Source: Synechococcus sp. RS9909
Lineage (GTDB): Bacteria > Cyanobacteriota > Cyanobacteriia > PCC-6307 > Cyanobiaceae
Assembly (NCBI RefSeq): GCF_014279595.1
Contig: NZ_CP047943.1
Location: 1,674,001 to 1,738,000, forward strand
Direction: 5' to 3'
Length of the DNA: 64,000 bases
The notes beneath the pieces are model-generated. The model was not told the DNA's origin and did not search any database. It saw only the letters and a program-made list of their open reading frames with translations. A program made the position numbers and the translations under genes. Positions 52,001 to 62,327 of the stretch are shown here, one piece after another (the first letter of the stretch is position 1; each line of letters opens with the position of its first letter).

Positions 52001-52393
52001 TCAGGCCGGCCAGGGCTGACCGGCCAGCCCCCAGCGCAACAGCCGCACAATCCAGTAGAGCAGCATCGCTGCGCCCAACAGCCAGGTGAGCCTGCGCGCG
52101 CTCGGGCCGAAGCGAAGCGGTCGGCCCCACACCGCCTGCCGCCAGCCCAGCCAGGCCAGGCCTGTCACCAGGGGAGGACCGAACAGATGCAGCTCCAAGG
52201 CCTCCCCCAGATCGCCTTTCAGGGTCGCCAGAGCTGATCGAGTGAGGAAACAGGTGGGGCAGGGCACACCGGTGAGGGCGCGCCAGGGGCATCCCGGCAG
52301 CAGCACTGGAACGCCCCGGGCGCGCAGCATCAACACCAGCAAGACCGCCAGGGAGGCGAGGCCGAGCCGCCGCTGACGCCAGCGGATCCTCAT
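52001..52393 (-). CDS. DUF2752 membrane protein
   Basis: A 130-residue protein of the DUF2752 family: a Cys-containing PVLLPGCPWRALTGVPCPTCFLTRSALATLKGD motif between hydrophobic segments (SLAVLLVLML and LTWLLGAAMLLYWIV). Function is unknown. The start ATG overlaps the stop of the upstream DUF2605 gene, so they are a coupled pair. Confidence 0.82.
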   Translation of the reverse strand: MRIRWRQRRLGLASLAVLLVLMLRARGVPVLLPGCPWRALTGVPCPTCFLTRSALATLKGDLGEALELHLFGPPLVTGLAWLGWRQAVWGRPLRFGPSARRLTWLLGAAMLLYWIVRLLRWGLAGQPWPA

Positions 52394-52695
52394 CGAGCCG
52401 CCTGGGAGATGCGGGCCGCCAGAGCCCACACCTCCATCACCAGCTGATGCCAGGGCGCCATCGCTTCCATCGACACGGCCATGGCCTGAGGCGACGCTTC
52501 CACAAGGGCCCGGGTCGCCACAATCGCCTTGCGGCCCTCCGCCAGGCGGTCGGCCATCTGGGCCCGTTCCTGCGGAGCCATCACCAGATCCGGACACACC
52601 GCCAGCAACTCCTCGCCCCGCTGGAACCAATGGCTGAAGTCATTCAGCAGGGAGTCCAGCAAGTGTTCAAGCAGGGCATCGGCATCCGGGTCCAT
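52390..52695 (-). CDS. DUF2605 protein
   Basis: A roughly 101-residue cyanobacterial protein of the DUF2605 family: ALLEHLLDSLLNDFSHWFQRGEELLAVCPDLVMAPQERAQMADRLAEGRKAI, then ALVEASPQAMAVSMEAMAPWHQLVMEVWALAARI. All-helical, soluble. An ATG at 52716 is an alternative and would leave only three bases to the divergent thrS start. Function is unknown. Confidence 0.85.
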   Translation of the reverse strand: MDPDADALLEHLLDSLLNDFSHWFQRGEELLAVCPDLVMAPQERAQMADRLAEGRKAIVATRALVEASPQAMAVSMEAMAPWHQLVMEVWALAARISQAAR

Positions 52696-52719
52696 GGCGC
52701 TGAATCTCACGCCCATAGG

Positions 52720-54558
52720 ATGGCCGTTCTTGTGCATGAACCGGTGAGCAGCGCTGCAGCAACCACCCCAGTCCCAGACGCAGCGGTGGTTCTGCCCAAA
52801 ACCAGCGAAAGCAATCAGCTGCTCCGCATCCGCCACTCCATGAGCCACGTGATGGCCATGGCGGTGCAACACCTGTTTCCCCAGGCCCAGGTGACCATCG
52901 GCCCCTGGACCGAAACCGGCTTCTACTACGACTTCGACAACCCGGATCCCTTCACCGAAGCCGACCTGAAGGCGATCCGCAAAGAGATGATCAAGATCAT
53001 CAACCGGAAGTTGCCGCTGGAGCGGATCGCGGTGAGCCGGGATGAGGCCGAGGCCAAGATCAAGGCCCAGAACGAGCCCTACAAACTCGAAATCCTCGCA
53101 GGCCTGCAGGAACCGATCACCCTCTACACCCTCGGCGAGCAGTGGTGGGATCTCTGCGCCGGACCCCACGTGGACAACACAAGCGAACTCAACCCCAAGG
53201 CGTTCGCCCTCGAAAGCGTTGCCGGCGCCTACTGGCGTGGTGATGAAACCAAAGCCCAGCTGCAGCGGATTTATGGCACCGCCTGGGAAACACCGGAGCA
53301 ACTGGCCGAATACCAGCGGCGGAAGGAGGAAGCGCTGCGCCGCGACCATCGCCGCCTCGGCAAGGATCTCGACCTGTTTTCCATCGAGGATGAAGCCGGC
53401 GCCGGTCTGGTGTTCTGGCACCCGCGCGGTGCCCGCATGCGCCTGCTGATCGAAGACTTCTGGCGTCAGGCCCACTTTGAGGGGGGCTACGACCTTCTCT
53501 ACACCCCCCATGTGGCCGACATCGGCCTCTGGAAGACCTCGGGGCACCTGGATTTCTACAGCGAGAGCATGTTCGGCCCCATGCAGGTCGACGAACGGGA
53601 ATACCAGCTCAAGCCGATGAACTGCCCGTTCCATGTGCTGACCTACGCCAGCCGATTGCGCAGCTATCGCGAACTGCCGATTCGCTGGGCCGAACTGGGA
53701 ACGGTGTACCGCTACGAGCGCCCCGGGGTCATGCACGGCCTGATGCGCGTGCGGGGCTTCACCCAGGACGACGCCCATGTGTTCTGCCTGCCCGAGCAGA
53801 TCAGTGATGAGATCCTGCGAATCCTCAACCTCACCGAAACGATCCTCTCCGCCTTCGATTTCCGCAACTACGAGATCAACCTTTCCACCCGTCCGGAGAA
53901 ATCCATCGGTGACGACGCCGTCTGGGACCTGGCGACCCAAGGACTGATCGAGGCTCTTGAGCGCAAGGGCTGGGCTTACAAGGTCGATGCCGGTGGCGGT
54001 GCCTTCTACGGCCCCAAGATCGATCTGAAAATCGAGGATGCGATCGGTCGGATGTGGCAATGCTCCACGATCCAGCTCGATTTCAACCTGCCGGAACGGT
54101 TTGCTCTCGACTACGTCGCCGCCGACGGCAGCAAACAGCGCCCGATCATGATCCACCGGGCGATCTTCGGCTCGCTCGAGCGCTTCTTCGGAATCATGAC
54201 GGAGAACTACGCCGGCGACTTTCCCTTCTGGCTGGCACCGGAGCAGATCCGACTGCTGCCCGTCACCGATGAGGTGCTGGCGGATGCCCAGCAGCTCAGC
54301 GACCAGCTCCGGGCCGCTGGCATCCGGGCCACGGTGGATCGCAGCGGTGAACGGTTGGGCAAGTTGATCCGCACCGGCGAACAGATGAAGATCCCCCTGC
54401 TGGCCGTGATCGGCGCCAAGGAAGCTGAACAGGGCAGCGTGAGCCTGCGCAGCCGCCGCGACGGCGACCTGGGTTCGGTGAACCGCAAGGCCCTGATCGA
54501 GGCGGCCAGCCAGGCCAATCAGGAGCGTCTCGCCTCCCTTCCCCTCAACCCCGGCTGA
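52720..54558 (+). CDS. thrS: Threonyl-tRNA synthetase (without TGS domain)
   Basis: A 612-residue class II synthetase. The N-terminal editing domain has both its motifs: HxxxH in RHSMSHVM and CxxxH in WWDLCAGPHV. The catalytic domain has MNCPFHVL, RWAELGTVYRYERPGVMHGLMRVRGFTQDDAHVFC (motif 2 area) and MIHRAIFGSLERFFG. The last 100 residues form the anticodon-binding domain. The usual N-terminal TGS domain of about 60 residues is absent. The start nearly touches the divergent DUF2605 start. Confidence 0.96.
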   Translation: MAVLVHEPVSSAAATTPVPDAAVVLPKTSESNQLLRIRHSMSHVMAMAVQHLFPQAQVTIGPWTETGFYYDFDNPDPFTEADLKAIRKEMIKIINRKLPLERIAVSRDEAEAKIKAQNEPYKLEILAGLQEPITLYTLGEQWWDLCAGPHVDNTSELNPKAFALESVAGAYWRGDETKAQLQRIYGTAWETPEQLAEYQRRKEEALRRDHRRLGKDLDLFSIEDEAGAGLVFWHPRGARMRLLIEDFWRQAHFEGGYDLLYTPHVADIGLWKTSGHLDFYSESMFGPMQVDEREYQLKPMNCPFHVLTYASRLRSYRELPIRWAELGTVYRYERPGVMHGLMRVRGFTQDDAHVFCLPEQISDEILRILNLTETILSAFDFRNYEINLSTRPEKSIGDDAVWDLATQGLIEALERKGWAYKVDAGGGAFYGPKIDLKIEDAIGRMWQCSTIQLDFNLPERFALDYVAADGSKQRPIMIHRAIFGSLERFFGIMTENYAGDFPFWLAPEQIRLLPVTDEVLADAQQLSDQLRAAGIRATVDRSGERLGKLIRTGEQMKIPLLAVIGAKEAEQGSVSLRSRRDGDLGSVNRKALIEAASQANQERLASLPLNPG

Positions 54559-54959
54559 TGACGTCCACCCCCATCCGCCATCTCAAGGATCTGGCCCTGC
54601 TGCGCACGGCTCCCAGCCTTGGGCCGGCCCAGCGCCTGGCCTTATGCCAGGAACTGTGTGAGGCCATGGCCGCGTTTGACTGGTTCACCGTGGGCGTGAT
54701 GGCCGCCGATGCGGAACAGGCGCTGCGAAGCCTGCGCCAACTCGAGGCGGCCTGCGGCTGGGAGCCGATGCAGGTGCAGGACGAGGCACTCGCGCCGGGC
54801 GACGGCGTGTTTCTCAAGGCGAATCAAGCCAACGGCACCGTGCGGCTCCGCCAGGAGAGCGGCTTGGGGGAGGGCGTGCTGATCACCGGACATCGGCACA
54901 ACGGCGAAGGCTCCGGCAGCACCTGGGGGCCGCTCCCGCTCGATTGCTTCGCGGGCTGA
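54558..54959 (+). CDS. DUF1824 protein
   Basis: A 133-residue cyanobacterial protein matching DUF1824: LALCQELCEAMAAFDWFTVGVMAADAEQALRSLRQLEAACGWEPM, then GDGVFLKANQANGTVRLRQESGLGEGVLITGHRHNGEGSGSTWGPLPLDCF. Its ATG overlaps the thrS stop (TGATG), so it is coupled to thrS. Function is unknown. Confidence 0.85.
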   Translation: MTSTPIRHLKDLALLRTAPSLGPAQRLALCQELCEAMAAFDWFTVGVMAADAEQALRSLRQLEAACGWEPMQVQDEALAPGDGVFLKANQANGTVRLRQESGLGEGVLITGHRHNGEGSGSTWGPLPLDCFAG

Positions 54960-55022
54960 GCAAAGGCTTGCCGTTTGGAGCCCCGCTGATCAGCCTTGGA
55001 GGGAACGGATCCAACCGGACCC

Positions 55023-56057
55023 ATGGCACCCACGACCTTCCTGGCCGGTGATCTAGGGGGAACCAAAACCCTGCTGTCCCTCTTCAGCACGGTGGAGGGC
55101 CAGCTCCAGGCCTTGCATGGACACCGCTACGCCTCAGCGGAATGGCCCTCCCTGGACGCGATGCTGGTGCACTTTCTGGAGGAGATGCCAGCGGATCTGG
55201 CCCGACCCGCCACCAGCTGCATCGCCGTGGCCGGCCCCGTGCAACAGGGTCAGGCCAAGCTCACCAACCTGCCCTGGCTGGTGCAGGAAACCTCACTCTG
55301 CGCCGCCACCGGCCTGGAGCGACTGGAGCTGGTGAACGATTTCGCCGTGCTCATCCACGGGCTGCCCCACTTCAGTGCCAACCAGCAGGTGATGCTCCAG
55401 GAGGGGCAGGCCAGCCAGGGTCCGGTGGCGATTCTCGGGGCGGGAACCGGCCTGGGGATGGCCCGCGGTCTACCCGGCCCGGAGGGTTGGATCGCCCTGC
55501 CGAGCGAAGGCGGCCACCGGGAGTTCGCTCCCCGCACCGAGGCGGAGTGGGAGCTCAGCCGCTGGCTGATGGCCGACCTGGAGCTGGATCGCCTCTCGGT
55601 GGAACGGATCGTGAGCGGCACCGGCCTCGGCCATGTGATGCACTGGCTCCTGCAGCGCCAGGGCAACGAGGACCATCCCCTTCAGGCCCAGGCGCGAGCC
55701 TGGCGAACGATCGGGGCCGACCAGCCCGGCCACGAGGACCTTCCCGCCCACACGGGCCGGGCGGCAGCTGCAGGGGATCCGCTGGCCCAGGACGCGCTCA
55801 CACTCTGGCTGGGGGCCTACGGCTCCGCGGCCGGGGATCTGGCCTTGCAGGAGCTCTGCCGCGGCGGGCTCTGGGTGGGGGGTGGCACCGCTGAGAAAAA
55901 CCTGGAAGGGCTCCGCTCCGAACGCTTTCTGGAACCGCTGCGCCGCAAGGGACGCTTCCGTTCATTCCTGGAAAGCCTGCCGATCCGGGCGGTAATCGAT
56001 CCGAATGCCGGCCTGTTCAGTGCCGCCTGCCGCGCCCGGGATCTGCAGGGGGACTGA
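55023..56057 (+). CDS. glk: Glucokinase
   Basis: A 344-residue ROK-unrelated bacterial glucokinase (Glk family): phosphate loop AGDLGGTKTLLSLF, adenosine motif ILGAGTGLGMA, and the glucose-site SEGGHREFAPRTEAEWELSRWL. It phosphorylates glucose to glucose-6-phosphate with ATP. Start: ATG at 55023; a TTG 27 bp upstream lies close to a GGAGG-type sequence and is an alternative. Confidence 0.93.
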   Translation: MAPTTFLAGDLGGTKTLLSLFSTVEGQLQALHGHRYASAEWPSLDAMLVHFLEEMPADLARPATSCIAVAGPVQQGQAKLTNLPWLVQETSLCAATGLERLELVNDFAVLIHGLPHFSANQQVMLQEGQASQGPVAILGAGTGLGMARGLPGPEGWIALPSEGGHREFAPRTEAEWELSRWLMADLELDRLSVERIVSGTGLGHVMHWLLQRQGNEDHPLQAQARAWRTIGADQPGHEDLPAHTGRAAAAGDPLAQDALTLWLGAYGSAAGDLALQELCRGGLWVGGGTAEKNLEGLRSERFLEPLRRKGRFRSFLESLPIRAVIDPNAGLFSAACRARDLQGD

Positions 56058-56095
56058 CGGCCGGGTGAGACACTGGCCCAAATAGGACAGCAGGG

Positions 56096-57043
56096 ATGGT
56101 GCAGCCGCGCATCGGCCAAACGGTGGTGGTGGACGTGCCTGCCACAACGGCCAACATCGGCCCGGGGTTTGATTGTCTCGGTGCAGCCCTCGATCTGAAC
56201 AATCGCTTCAGCATGCGCCGGATCGAAGGCAACGGCGAGCGCTTTGAGCTGATCATCGAAGGCCAGGAGGGCAATCACCTCCGTGGCGGCCCGGAGAACC
56301 TCGTGTATCGCGCCGCCCAGCGCGTCTGGAAAGCCGCTGGCGAGGAGCCGGTGGCCCTGGAGGCGAGGGTGCGTTTGGCCGTGCCTCCGGCGCGGGGCCT
56401 GGGGAGCAGCGCCACGGCGATCGTGGCCGGCCTGGTGGGGGCCAACGCCCTGGTGGGAGAACCCCTGAGCCGGGAGAAGCTGCTGGAGCTGGCGATCGAC
56501 ATCGAAGGCCATCCCGACAACGTGGTGCCCTCCCTGCTAGGCGGTCTGTGCATGACCGCCAAAGCTGCCTCGCAGCGCTGGCGCGTGGTGCGTTGCGAAT
56601 GGCTGGCGAGCGTGAAGGCGGTGGTGGCGATCCCGGCGATCCGTCTCAGCACCAGCGAAGCGCGGCGGGCGATGCCGAAGACGATCCCCGTGGCCGACGC
56701 CGTGGTCAACCTCGGCGCCCTCACCCTGCTCCTCCAGGGCCTGCGCACCGGCAACGGCGACCTGATCGCCGATGGCCTGCACGACCGCCTGCATGAGCCC
56801 TATCGCTGGCGCCTGATCAAGGGGGGCCAGGCGGTGCGCGAAGCGGCGATTCAGGCGGGGGCCTGGGGTTGCGCCATCAGCGGGGCCGGCCCGAGCATCC
56901 TGGCGCTCTGCACCGAGGAGAACGGCGCCGCCGTCAGCGAGGCGATGGTGCGCGCCTGGGAAGCGGAGGGGGTGGCAAGCCGTGCACCCCTGCTGAACCT
57001 GCAGACCACGGGCAGTCACTGGCAACCGAAACAGCCTGGGTAG
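56096..57043 (+). CDS. thrB: Homoserine kinase
   Basis: A 315-residue GHMP kinase for threonine biosynthesis. Motif 1 is [23 protein letters not shown], the nucleotide motif 2 is [21 protein letters not shown], and motif 3 is [17 protein letters not shown]. It is 38 bp after glk and 56 bp before ndhD, all on one strand. Confidence 0.95.
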   Translation: MVQPRIGQTVVVDVPATTANIGPGFDCLGAALDLNNRFSMRRIEGNGERFELIIEGQEGNHLRGGPENLVYRAAQRVWKAAGEEPVALEARVRLAVPPARGLGSSATAIVAGLVGANALVGEPLSREKLLELAIDIEGHPDNVVPSLLGGLCMTAKAASQRWRVVRCEWLASVKAVVAIPAIRLSTSEARRAMPKTIPVADAVVNLGALTLLLQGLRTGNGDLIADGLHDRLHEPYRWRLIKGGQAVREAAIQAGAWGCAISGAGPSILALCTEENGAAVSEAMVRAWEAEGVASRAPLLNLQTTGSHWQPKQPG

Positions 57044-57099
57044 ATGTACCCAGGCACCCCCCAGGTGCTGATAAGTTCAATCACAATCTTGTTGCTGCC

Positions 57100-58671
57100 A
57101 TGGACGCCAACCTGCCTCTGACGGTTGCGTCTCCGGAAGCCTTTCCCTGGTTATCTCTGATCGTGCTGCTGCCAGCGGCCACGGCCCTGGTGATGCCGTT
57201 GTTATCTGGGGATGACGATCACCCCTCGCCCTGGCCGCGCAACCTCGCCGTCACGGTGCTGGCGATCGATTTCGGGCTGATGCTCGCCGTCTTCAGCCGG
57301 CTCTACGACCGCCTCGATGGCGGGCTCCAGCTGGTGGAACGGGTCAACTGGCTGCCGGTGATCGGCCTGGAGTGGTCCCTGGGTGCCGATGGCCTCTCCA
57401 TGCCCCTGGTGGTGCTGAGTGGACTGGTCACATTGCTCTCGGTGTGTGCCAGCTGGAAGGTGCGCCACAAATCCAATCTTTATTTCGGCCTGCTGCTGGT
57501 GCAGGCGTCAGCCCAAGCGCTGGTGTTTCTCTCCCAGGACTTCCTGCTCTTCTTCCTGGCCTGGGAACTTGAACTGGTGCCGGTGTATCTGCTGATCGCC
57601 ATCTGGGGTGGTCAGAACCGTCAGTACGCCGCCACCAAATTCATCCTCTACACCGCTCTCGCTTCGCTGCTGATCCTGATCAGCGGCTTGGCCCTGGCTC
57701 TCTCCGGCGACAGCTTCAGCCTCAATCTCACCGAACTGGCCCAGCGCTCCCCAGGCGGCAGCTTCGGCCTCCTCTGTTACCTCGGATTCCTGGTGGGTTT
57801 CGGCGTGAAATTGCCGATGTTCCCTCTGCACACCTGGTTGCCGGATGCCCATGGTGAAGCGAACGCACCGGTGTCGATGCTGCTGGCGGGCGTTCTGCTC
57901 AAGATGGGCGGCTATGCCTTGCTGCGCTTCAACGTGCAGATGCTGCCGGAGGTCCATCTCACCCTGGCCCCGGCCTTGATCATCCTGGGCATCGTCAACA
58001 TCATCTACGGCGCCCTCAACGCCTTCGCGCAAGACAACGTCAAGCGCCGCATTGCCTGCAGCTCCGTGAGCCACATGGGCTTTGTGCTCCTCGGCATCGG
58101 TGCCGTCGATGCCCTCAGCCTCAGTGGCGCCATGCTGCAGATGATCAGCCATGGCCTGATCGCCGCGGCCATGTTCTTCATCACAGGCAGCTTCTACGAA
58201 CGCACCAAAACCCTCTCCATCCCCAACATGGGAGGGCTGGCCAAGGTGCTGCCGATCACCTTCGCCTTCTTCCTGACAAGCTGCCTGGCCTCGCTCGCCC
58301 TGCCCGGCATGAGCGGCTTCATCAGTGAAATCACGATCTTCCTGGGGGTGACCAGTCAGGAGCAGTTCACCACCCTCTTCCGGGTGATCACGGTGGTAGT
58401 GGCTGCCATCGGCCTCGTGCTCACCCCGATCTACCTGCTCTCCCTCTGTCGTCGGGTTTTCTTCGGGCCGCGCATCCCCGCTCTCGCCTTCGTCGACGAC
58501 ATGAGCCCCAGGGAGTTGGTAATCGGCCTCACCCTGCTGGTGCCCACCCTCACCATCGGCATCTGGCCCCGGGTCGCCATGGATGTCTACGAGGCCTCCA
58601 CCGACGCCCTCGCCGAAACCCTCTCCGGCCATAGCCTGATGGCCCTGAGCTCCCTGTTACCCCTGGGCTGA
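57100..58671 (+). CDS. ndhD: NAD(P)H-quinone oxidoreductase subunit 4
   Basis: A 523-residue thylakoid/plasma membrane proton-pumping subunit of NDH-1. The antiporter-like core has the charged-residue helices [31 protein letters not shown] and [60 protein letters not shown] is typical. Which NdhD paralogue (respiratory D1/D2 or CO2-uptake D3/D4) is not decided; there is no ndhF or chpX/Y partner alongside. Start: ATG at 57100, in frame with no convincing upstream coding. Confidence 0.93.
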   Translation: MDANLPLTVASPEAFPWLSLIVLLPAATALVMPLLSGDDDHPSPWPRNLAVTVLAIDFGLMLAVFSRLYDRLDGGLQLVERVNWLPVIGLEWSLGADGLSMPLVVLSGLVTLLSVCASWKVRHKSNLYFGLLLVQASAQALVFLSQDFLLFFLAWELELVPVYLLIAIWGGQNRQYAATKFILYTALASLLILISGLALALSGDSFSLNLTELAQRSPGGSFGLLCYLGFLVGFGVKLPMFPLHTWLPDAHGEANAPVSMLLAGVLLKMGGYALLRFNVQMLPEVHLTLAPALIILGIVNIIYGALNAFAQDNVKRRIACSSVSHMGFVLLGIGAVDALSLSGAMLQMISHGLIAAAMFFITGSFYERTKTLSIPNMGGLAKVLPITFAFFLTSCLASLALPGMSGFISEITIFLGVTSQEQFTTLFRVITVVVAAIGLVLTPIYLLSLCRRVFFGPRIPALAFVDDMSPRELVIGLTLLVPTLTIGIWPRVAMDVYEASTDALAETLSGHSLMALSSLLPLG

Positions 58672-58675
58672 CGCC

Positions 58676-60802
58676 ATGCCTGAAAGCCGCGATCCGGCCC
58701 TGCTCGCGGGCTGGGGGTACCCCGACTACGAGGCGATCACACCCGAGCAGGTGGAAACGCTGATTCCCCAGTTGCTGCAGCGGCTCTCCGACCAGTTTGC
58801 CGCCCTGGAGACCAGCCTCGATGCCGCCCTGGCCGCGGGCACCCCCCTGGGCTGGGACAGGGTGATGCCACCCCTGCATCGGATCGGCGAGCAGTTGCGT
58901 TGGAGCTGGGGTGTGGTGACCCACCTCAACGCGGTCTGCAACTCTCCCGAGCTGCGCGATGCCCACGCCTCCCAGCAGGCCGACGTGGTGCGGTTCAGCA
59001 ATCGCCTCGGTCAGAGCCGCAGCCTGCATCAGGCCCTCGAGGCTCTGCAGCAGCGGCCATCCGAACCCCTCGATCACACCCAGCAACGGATCCTGGCGTC
59101 CGAATTGCTCTCGATGCAGCAGCGGGGCGTCGGCCTGCGCGGCGACCGCCAGGCCGCCTTCAACGCAGCCAGTGAGCGACTTGCCGAACTCTCCACCCAG
59201 TTCGGCAACCACGTGCTCGACGCCACCCAGGCCTGGCATCTGGTGGTGGAGGATCCCAGCCGCATCGCTGGCCTCCCCGAGCGGGCCCGCCAGGCCCTGG
59301 CGCAAGCAGCCCGAGAAGCGGGTGATCGTCATGCGGATGGCAGTGAGGCCACGGCGGAACGCGGCCCCTGGCGCCTGGGGCTCGACATGCCGCGGTACAT
59401 CCCCGTGCTCAGCCATGCCGATGATCGGCAGCTCCGCGAGACGCTCTACCAGGCCCATGTGAGCCGGGCCAGCAGCGGGGAGCTCGACAACACCCCCTTG
59501 ATCCAGGAGATCCTGGAACTGCGCCAGCAGCAGGCCCAGCGCCTCGGCTATGCCCATTGGGCCGAACTGAGCCTCGCCGGCAAGATGGCTGAAGATGTGC
59601 CAGCTGTGGAAGCCCTGCTCGAGGAGCTGCGGACGGCCGCCTACCCCACCGCCTGCCGTGAGCTGAAGGATCTTCAGGCCTGTGCCCGGCGCCATGGAGC
59701 CGCCGAAGCCGACGCGCTCGCCCCTTGGGATGTGAGCTATTGGGCCGAAAAGCTGCGTCAGGAACGCTTCGACCTCAACCAGGAGGCCCTGCGCCCCTGG
59801 TTCCCGCTGCCCCAGGTGCTCGACGGCTTGTTTGCGTTCTGCGAGCGCCTGTTCGGGATCCGGATCACGGCTGCCGATGGCGAAGCGCCGATCTGGCACC
59901 CCGATGTGCGTTTCTTCCGGGTGCTCGAGCGGGATGGCTCGCCGCTGGCCGCCTTCTATCTCGATCCCTACAGCCGGCCGGGCAGCAAGCGCGGTGGGGC
60001 CTGGATGGACGAATGCCTCAACCGACAACCCGACGGCCAGGGGGGCTGGATCACGCCAGTGGCGTACCTGATCTGCAACCAGACCCCGCCAACCGACAGC
60101 AGCCCGAGCCTGATGAGCTTCGAGGAGGTGGAGACCCTCTTCCACGAGTTCGGCCATGGCCTGCAGCACATGCTCACCACGGTGGAGCACCCCCAGGCGG
60201 CGGGGATCAACAACGTGGAATGGGATGCGGTGGAGCTGCCGAGTCAGTTCATGGAGAACTGGTGCCTGGATCGCCCCACCCTGATGGGCATGGCCCGGCA
60301 CTGGCAGACGGGTGAACCGCTTCCGGACGCCGACTTCGAGAAGCTGAAGCGATCCCGCACCTTTATGACCGGCTTCAGCACCCTGCGGCAGGTGCACTTC
60401 GCCCTCACCGATCTGCGGCTGCACAGCAGCTGGACCCCAGAGCTCGGCATCAGCCCAGATCAGATGCGGCGCCAGATCGCCACCACCACCACGGTGATCC
60501 CACCGATTGCCGAGGACCGCTTTCTCTGCGCCTTCAGCCACATCTTTGCGGGGGGCTATTCCGCCGGTTACTACTCCTACAAATGGGCCGAGGTGCTCAG
60601 CGCCGATGCCTTCGCCGCCTTTGAGGAAGCGGGTCTCGATCTCGATGACCAGGTGAGCGCCACGGGAGAGCGCTTCCGCAGCACCGTGCTCAGCCTCGGC
60701 GGCAGCCTCTCACCAGCGGCGGTTTATGAAGCCTTCCGTGGCCGCGCCGCCAGCACCGAGGCCCTGATTCGCCATTCCGGCCTGGTCACCAGCCATGGCT
60801 GA
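58676..60802 (+). CDS. prlC: Oligopeptidase A (M3 family)
   Basis: A 708-residue zinc metallopeptidase of the M3 family. The HExxH site is TLFHEFGHGLQHML and the third zinc ligand region is NNVEWDAVELPSQFMENW. The N-terminal helical region and GSKRGGAWMDEC segment are as in PrlC/oligopeptidase A. It degrades signal peptides and short peptides in the cytoplasm. It begins 4 bp after ndhD and its stop overlaps the next gene by 8 bp. Confidence 0.93.
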   Translation: MPESRDPALLAGWGYPDYEAITPEQVETLIPQLLQRLSDQFAALETSLDAALAAGTPLGWDRVMPPLHRIGEQLRWSWGVVTHLNAVCNSPELRDAHASQQADVVRFSNRLGQSRSLHQALEALQQRPSEPLDHTQQRILASELLSMQQRGVGLRGDRQAAFNAASERLAELSTQFGNHVLDATQAWHLVVEDPSRIAGLPERARQALAQAAREAGDRHADGSEATAERGPWRLGLDMPRYIPVLSHADDRQLRETLYQAHVSRASSGELDNTPLIQEILELRQQQAQRLGYAHWAELSLAGKMAEDVPAVEALLEELRTAAYPTACRELKDLQACARRHGAAEADALAPWDVSYWAEKLRQERFDLNQEALRPWFPLPQVLDGLFAFCERLFGIRITAADGEAPIWHPDVRFFRVLERDGSPLAAFYLDPYSRPGSKRGGAWMDECLNRQPDGQGGWITPVAYLICNQTPPTDSSPSLMSFEEVETLFHEFGHGLQHMLTTVEHPQAAGINNVEWDAVELPSQFMENWCLDRPTLMGMARHWQTGEPLPDADFEKLKRSRTFMTGFSTLRQVHFALTDLRLHSSWTPELGISPDQMRRQIATTTTVIPPIAEDRFLCAFSHIFAGGYSAGYYSYKWAEVLSADAFAAFEEAGLDLDDQVSATGERFRSTVLSLGGSLSPAAVYEAFRGRAASTEALIRHSGLVTSHG

Positions 60803-62327
60803 CCTGCTGGCGCTCTCCGGCCAATGGGGGGCGCGCGAGGAGGACCGAACGGCGCTGGCTCCGCTGCTGCCCTTCCCTGCGGTGCTCGAGGACAGTTGGC
60901 TCCGCCGGGGGATCCAGCGCGATGCTTTTCTGCGTGAGCTATTGCAGGGACTGCATCAACGCCGACTGATTCCCCTGCTCGCCATGCTGCCCAGGGGCTG
61001 GCGACTGGCCCCGGCCGCCCTTCCGGAAAAACTGCGCGGCCTGGGCTCCCTGCTGGAGGAAGGGCTGGTCAGCCCCACCCTGCTGGCGGCGCTGGCCGAT
61101 GATCTGCAGCATCTCCTGCCCGCCGGCGACCCCGACAACGCCGCGGGCACCACGGCGCTCAGCCGCTGGACGGCACGGCAGGTGGTGAACCCCGAGGATG
61201 GTTCGCGCCAGGCCCTGCCCCAATCGCTGCAGCAGTGGCAGGAGCTTGCCCACCAGCCGGCCATGGAACCCACCCCATGGCCACCCGCCAAGGCCGGATC
61301 CATGTCAGCCCCGAACCTGCGCAGCCTCGGCGCCGGCCTCACCTGGCACAACCAGGGGCTGGCCCCCCTGCAACCTGCCCATTGCCGCCAGGCCAACCGC
61401 TTGCTCGCCCAGGTGTTCAACGCCCTCAGCGCCAACCGCCTGCCGGATGCTGCTCGCGGTGCCACGGCTGCGGCGGTGGAACCCTTTCAGTTTGAAGGGG
61501 TCGTCAGCACTGCGGCCCTGATGGCGTTGCTGCGCAGCCGCGGCTGGTCCGCCAGGGCCAGGGTGCGCTCCAGCGTGGCCAGTTTCGGGCTGGGTGCCAG
61601 CACAGCCGCTGAAGACGGCACCTGGCACCAGATCCCCCTGGCCCTTCCGTATCGCACCGGACTGCTGCGCCATGGCCTGGAGATCGAATCCTTGCTCCCC
61701 CACTGCTGCCTGGAGCTGGAACTGCAGCCACCTGAAGCGGCGGAGCCTGTGCTGTTGCAGTACTACCAGGGCAGCGAAGGGTTGAACGGCTGGGCAGCGA
61801 TGAACGATCTCGACCGGCCCTGGCAGAACGACCGCGGCAATGGCACCGTCGCTTACCCCGGCCCAGCCTTTGAAGCCGAGCACCTCGACCTTGCTCTCGA
61901 TCTCTGCGATCTGATGGCGGCAGTGCACAACAGCACCGCCGCCGCGGGCCAGCTCCGTTTCGGTGGCTATGGCGCTCTCGGCTTCTGCATCGATTCCACC
62001 GCCCTGCTGGAGCAGGCCCTGACGGGCCGCAGCACGCTGTTTCCCCTCACCCTGGGGGGAATCTGGCGAGAGCGGCTGGCGCAGCAACTGGAGCGGCTGC
62101 TGAACACTGGCCTGAGCACGGCCAGCACCAGCCACGGCGATGAGGCGGTGGAGCGCTACCGCGACGCCCTCCAACGCCTGCCCCAGGACCTGAGCCTGCA
62201 GGGCGAAGCGGCCCTGCGCGCCGAAGCCCGCCTGATCCGCAGCCTGCCGACCCACTCTCCTTTTGTGTGCGTGCGCGCGCTCAACGGCGAAGCCGCCGCT
62301 GAGACGTCCCTCAGCGATCCGTTGTGA
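60795..62327 (+). CDS. Large soluble hypothetical protein
   Basis: A 510-residue protein with no recognised domain. The N-terminal 130 residues are helical and Leu-rich. Residues from about 170 (LRSLGAGLTWHNQGLAPLQPAHCRQANRLLAQVFNALSANRLP) onward mix strands and helices. There are Cys residues in PHCCLELEL, FCIDSTAL and VCVRALNG. It overlaps the prlC stop by 8 bp (translational coupling). It may be lineage-specific; I assign no function. Confidence 0.7.
   Translation: MADLLALSGQWGAREEDRTALAPLLPFPAVLEDSWLRRGIQRDAFLRELLQGLHQRRLIPLLAMLPRGWRLAPAALPEKLRGLGSLLEEGLVSPTLLAALADDLQHLLPAGDPDNAAGTTALSRWTARQVVNPEDGSRQALPQSLQQWQELAHQPAMEPTPWPPAKAGSMSAPNLRSLGAGLTWHNQGLAPLQPAHCRQANRLLAQVFNALSANRLPDAARGATAAAVEPFQFEGVVSTAALMALLRSRGWSARARVRSSVASFGLGASTAAEDGTWHQIPLALPYRTGLLRHGLEIESLLPHCCLELELQPPEAAEPVLLQYYQGSEGLNGWAAMNDLDRPWQNDRGNGTVAYPGPAFEAEHLDLALDLCDLMAAVHNSTAAAGQLRFGGYGALGFCIDSTALLEQALTGRSTLFPLTLGGIWRERLAQQLERLLNTGLSTASTSHGDEAVERYRDALQRLPQDLSLQGEAALRAEARLIRSLPTHSPFVCVRALNGEAAAETSLSDPL

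Noticed and set aside
52717-54156. Long antisense frame across thrS that continues into DUF2605
   Set aside because: Only the last 100 or so codons (DUF2605) match a family; the rest mirrors thrS.
58550-60541. Open antisense frame of over 650 codons across prlC
   Set aside because: Shadow of a certain M3 peptidase gene; low-complexity product without domain features.
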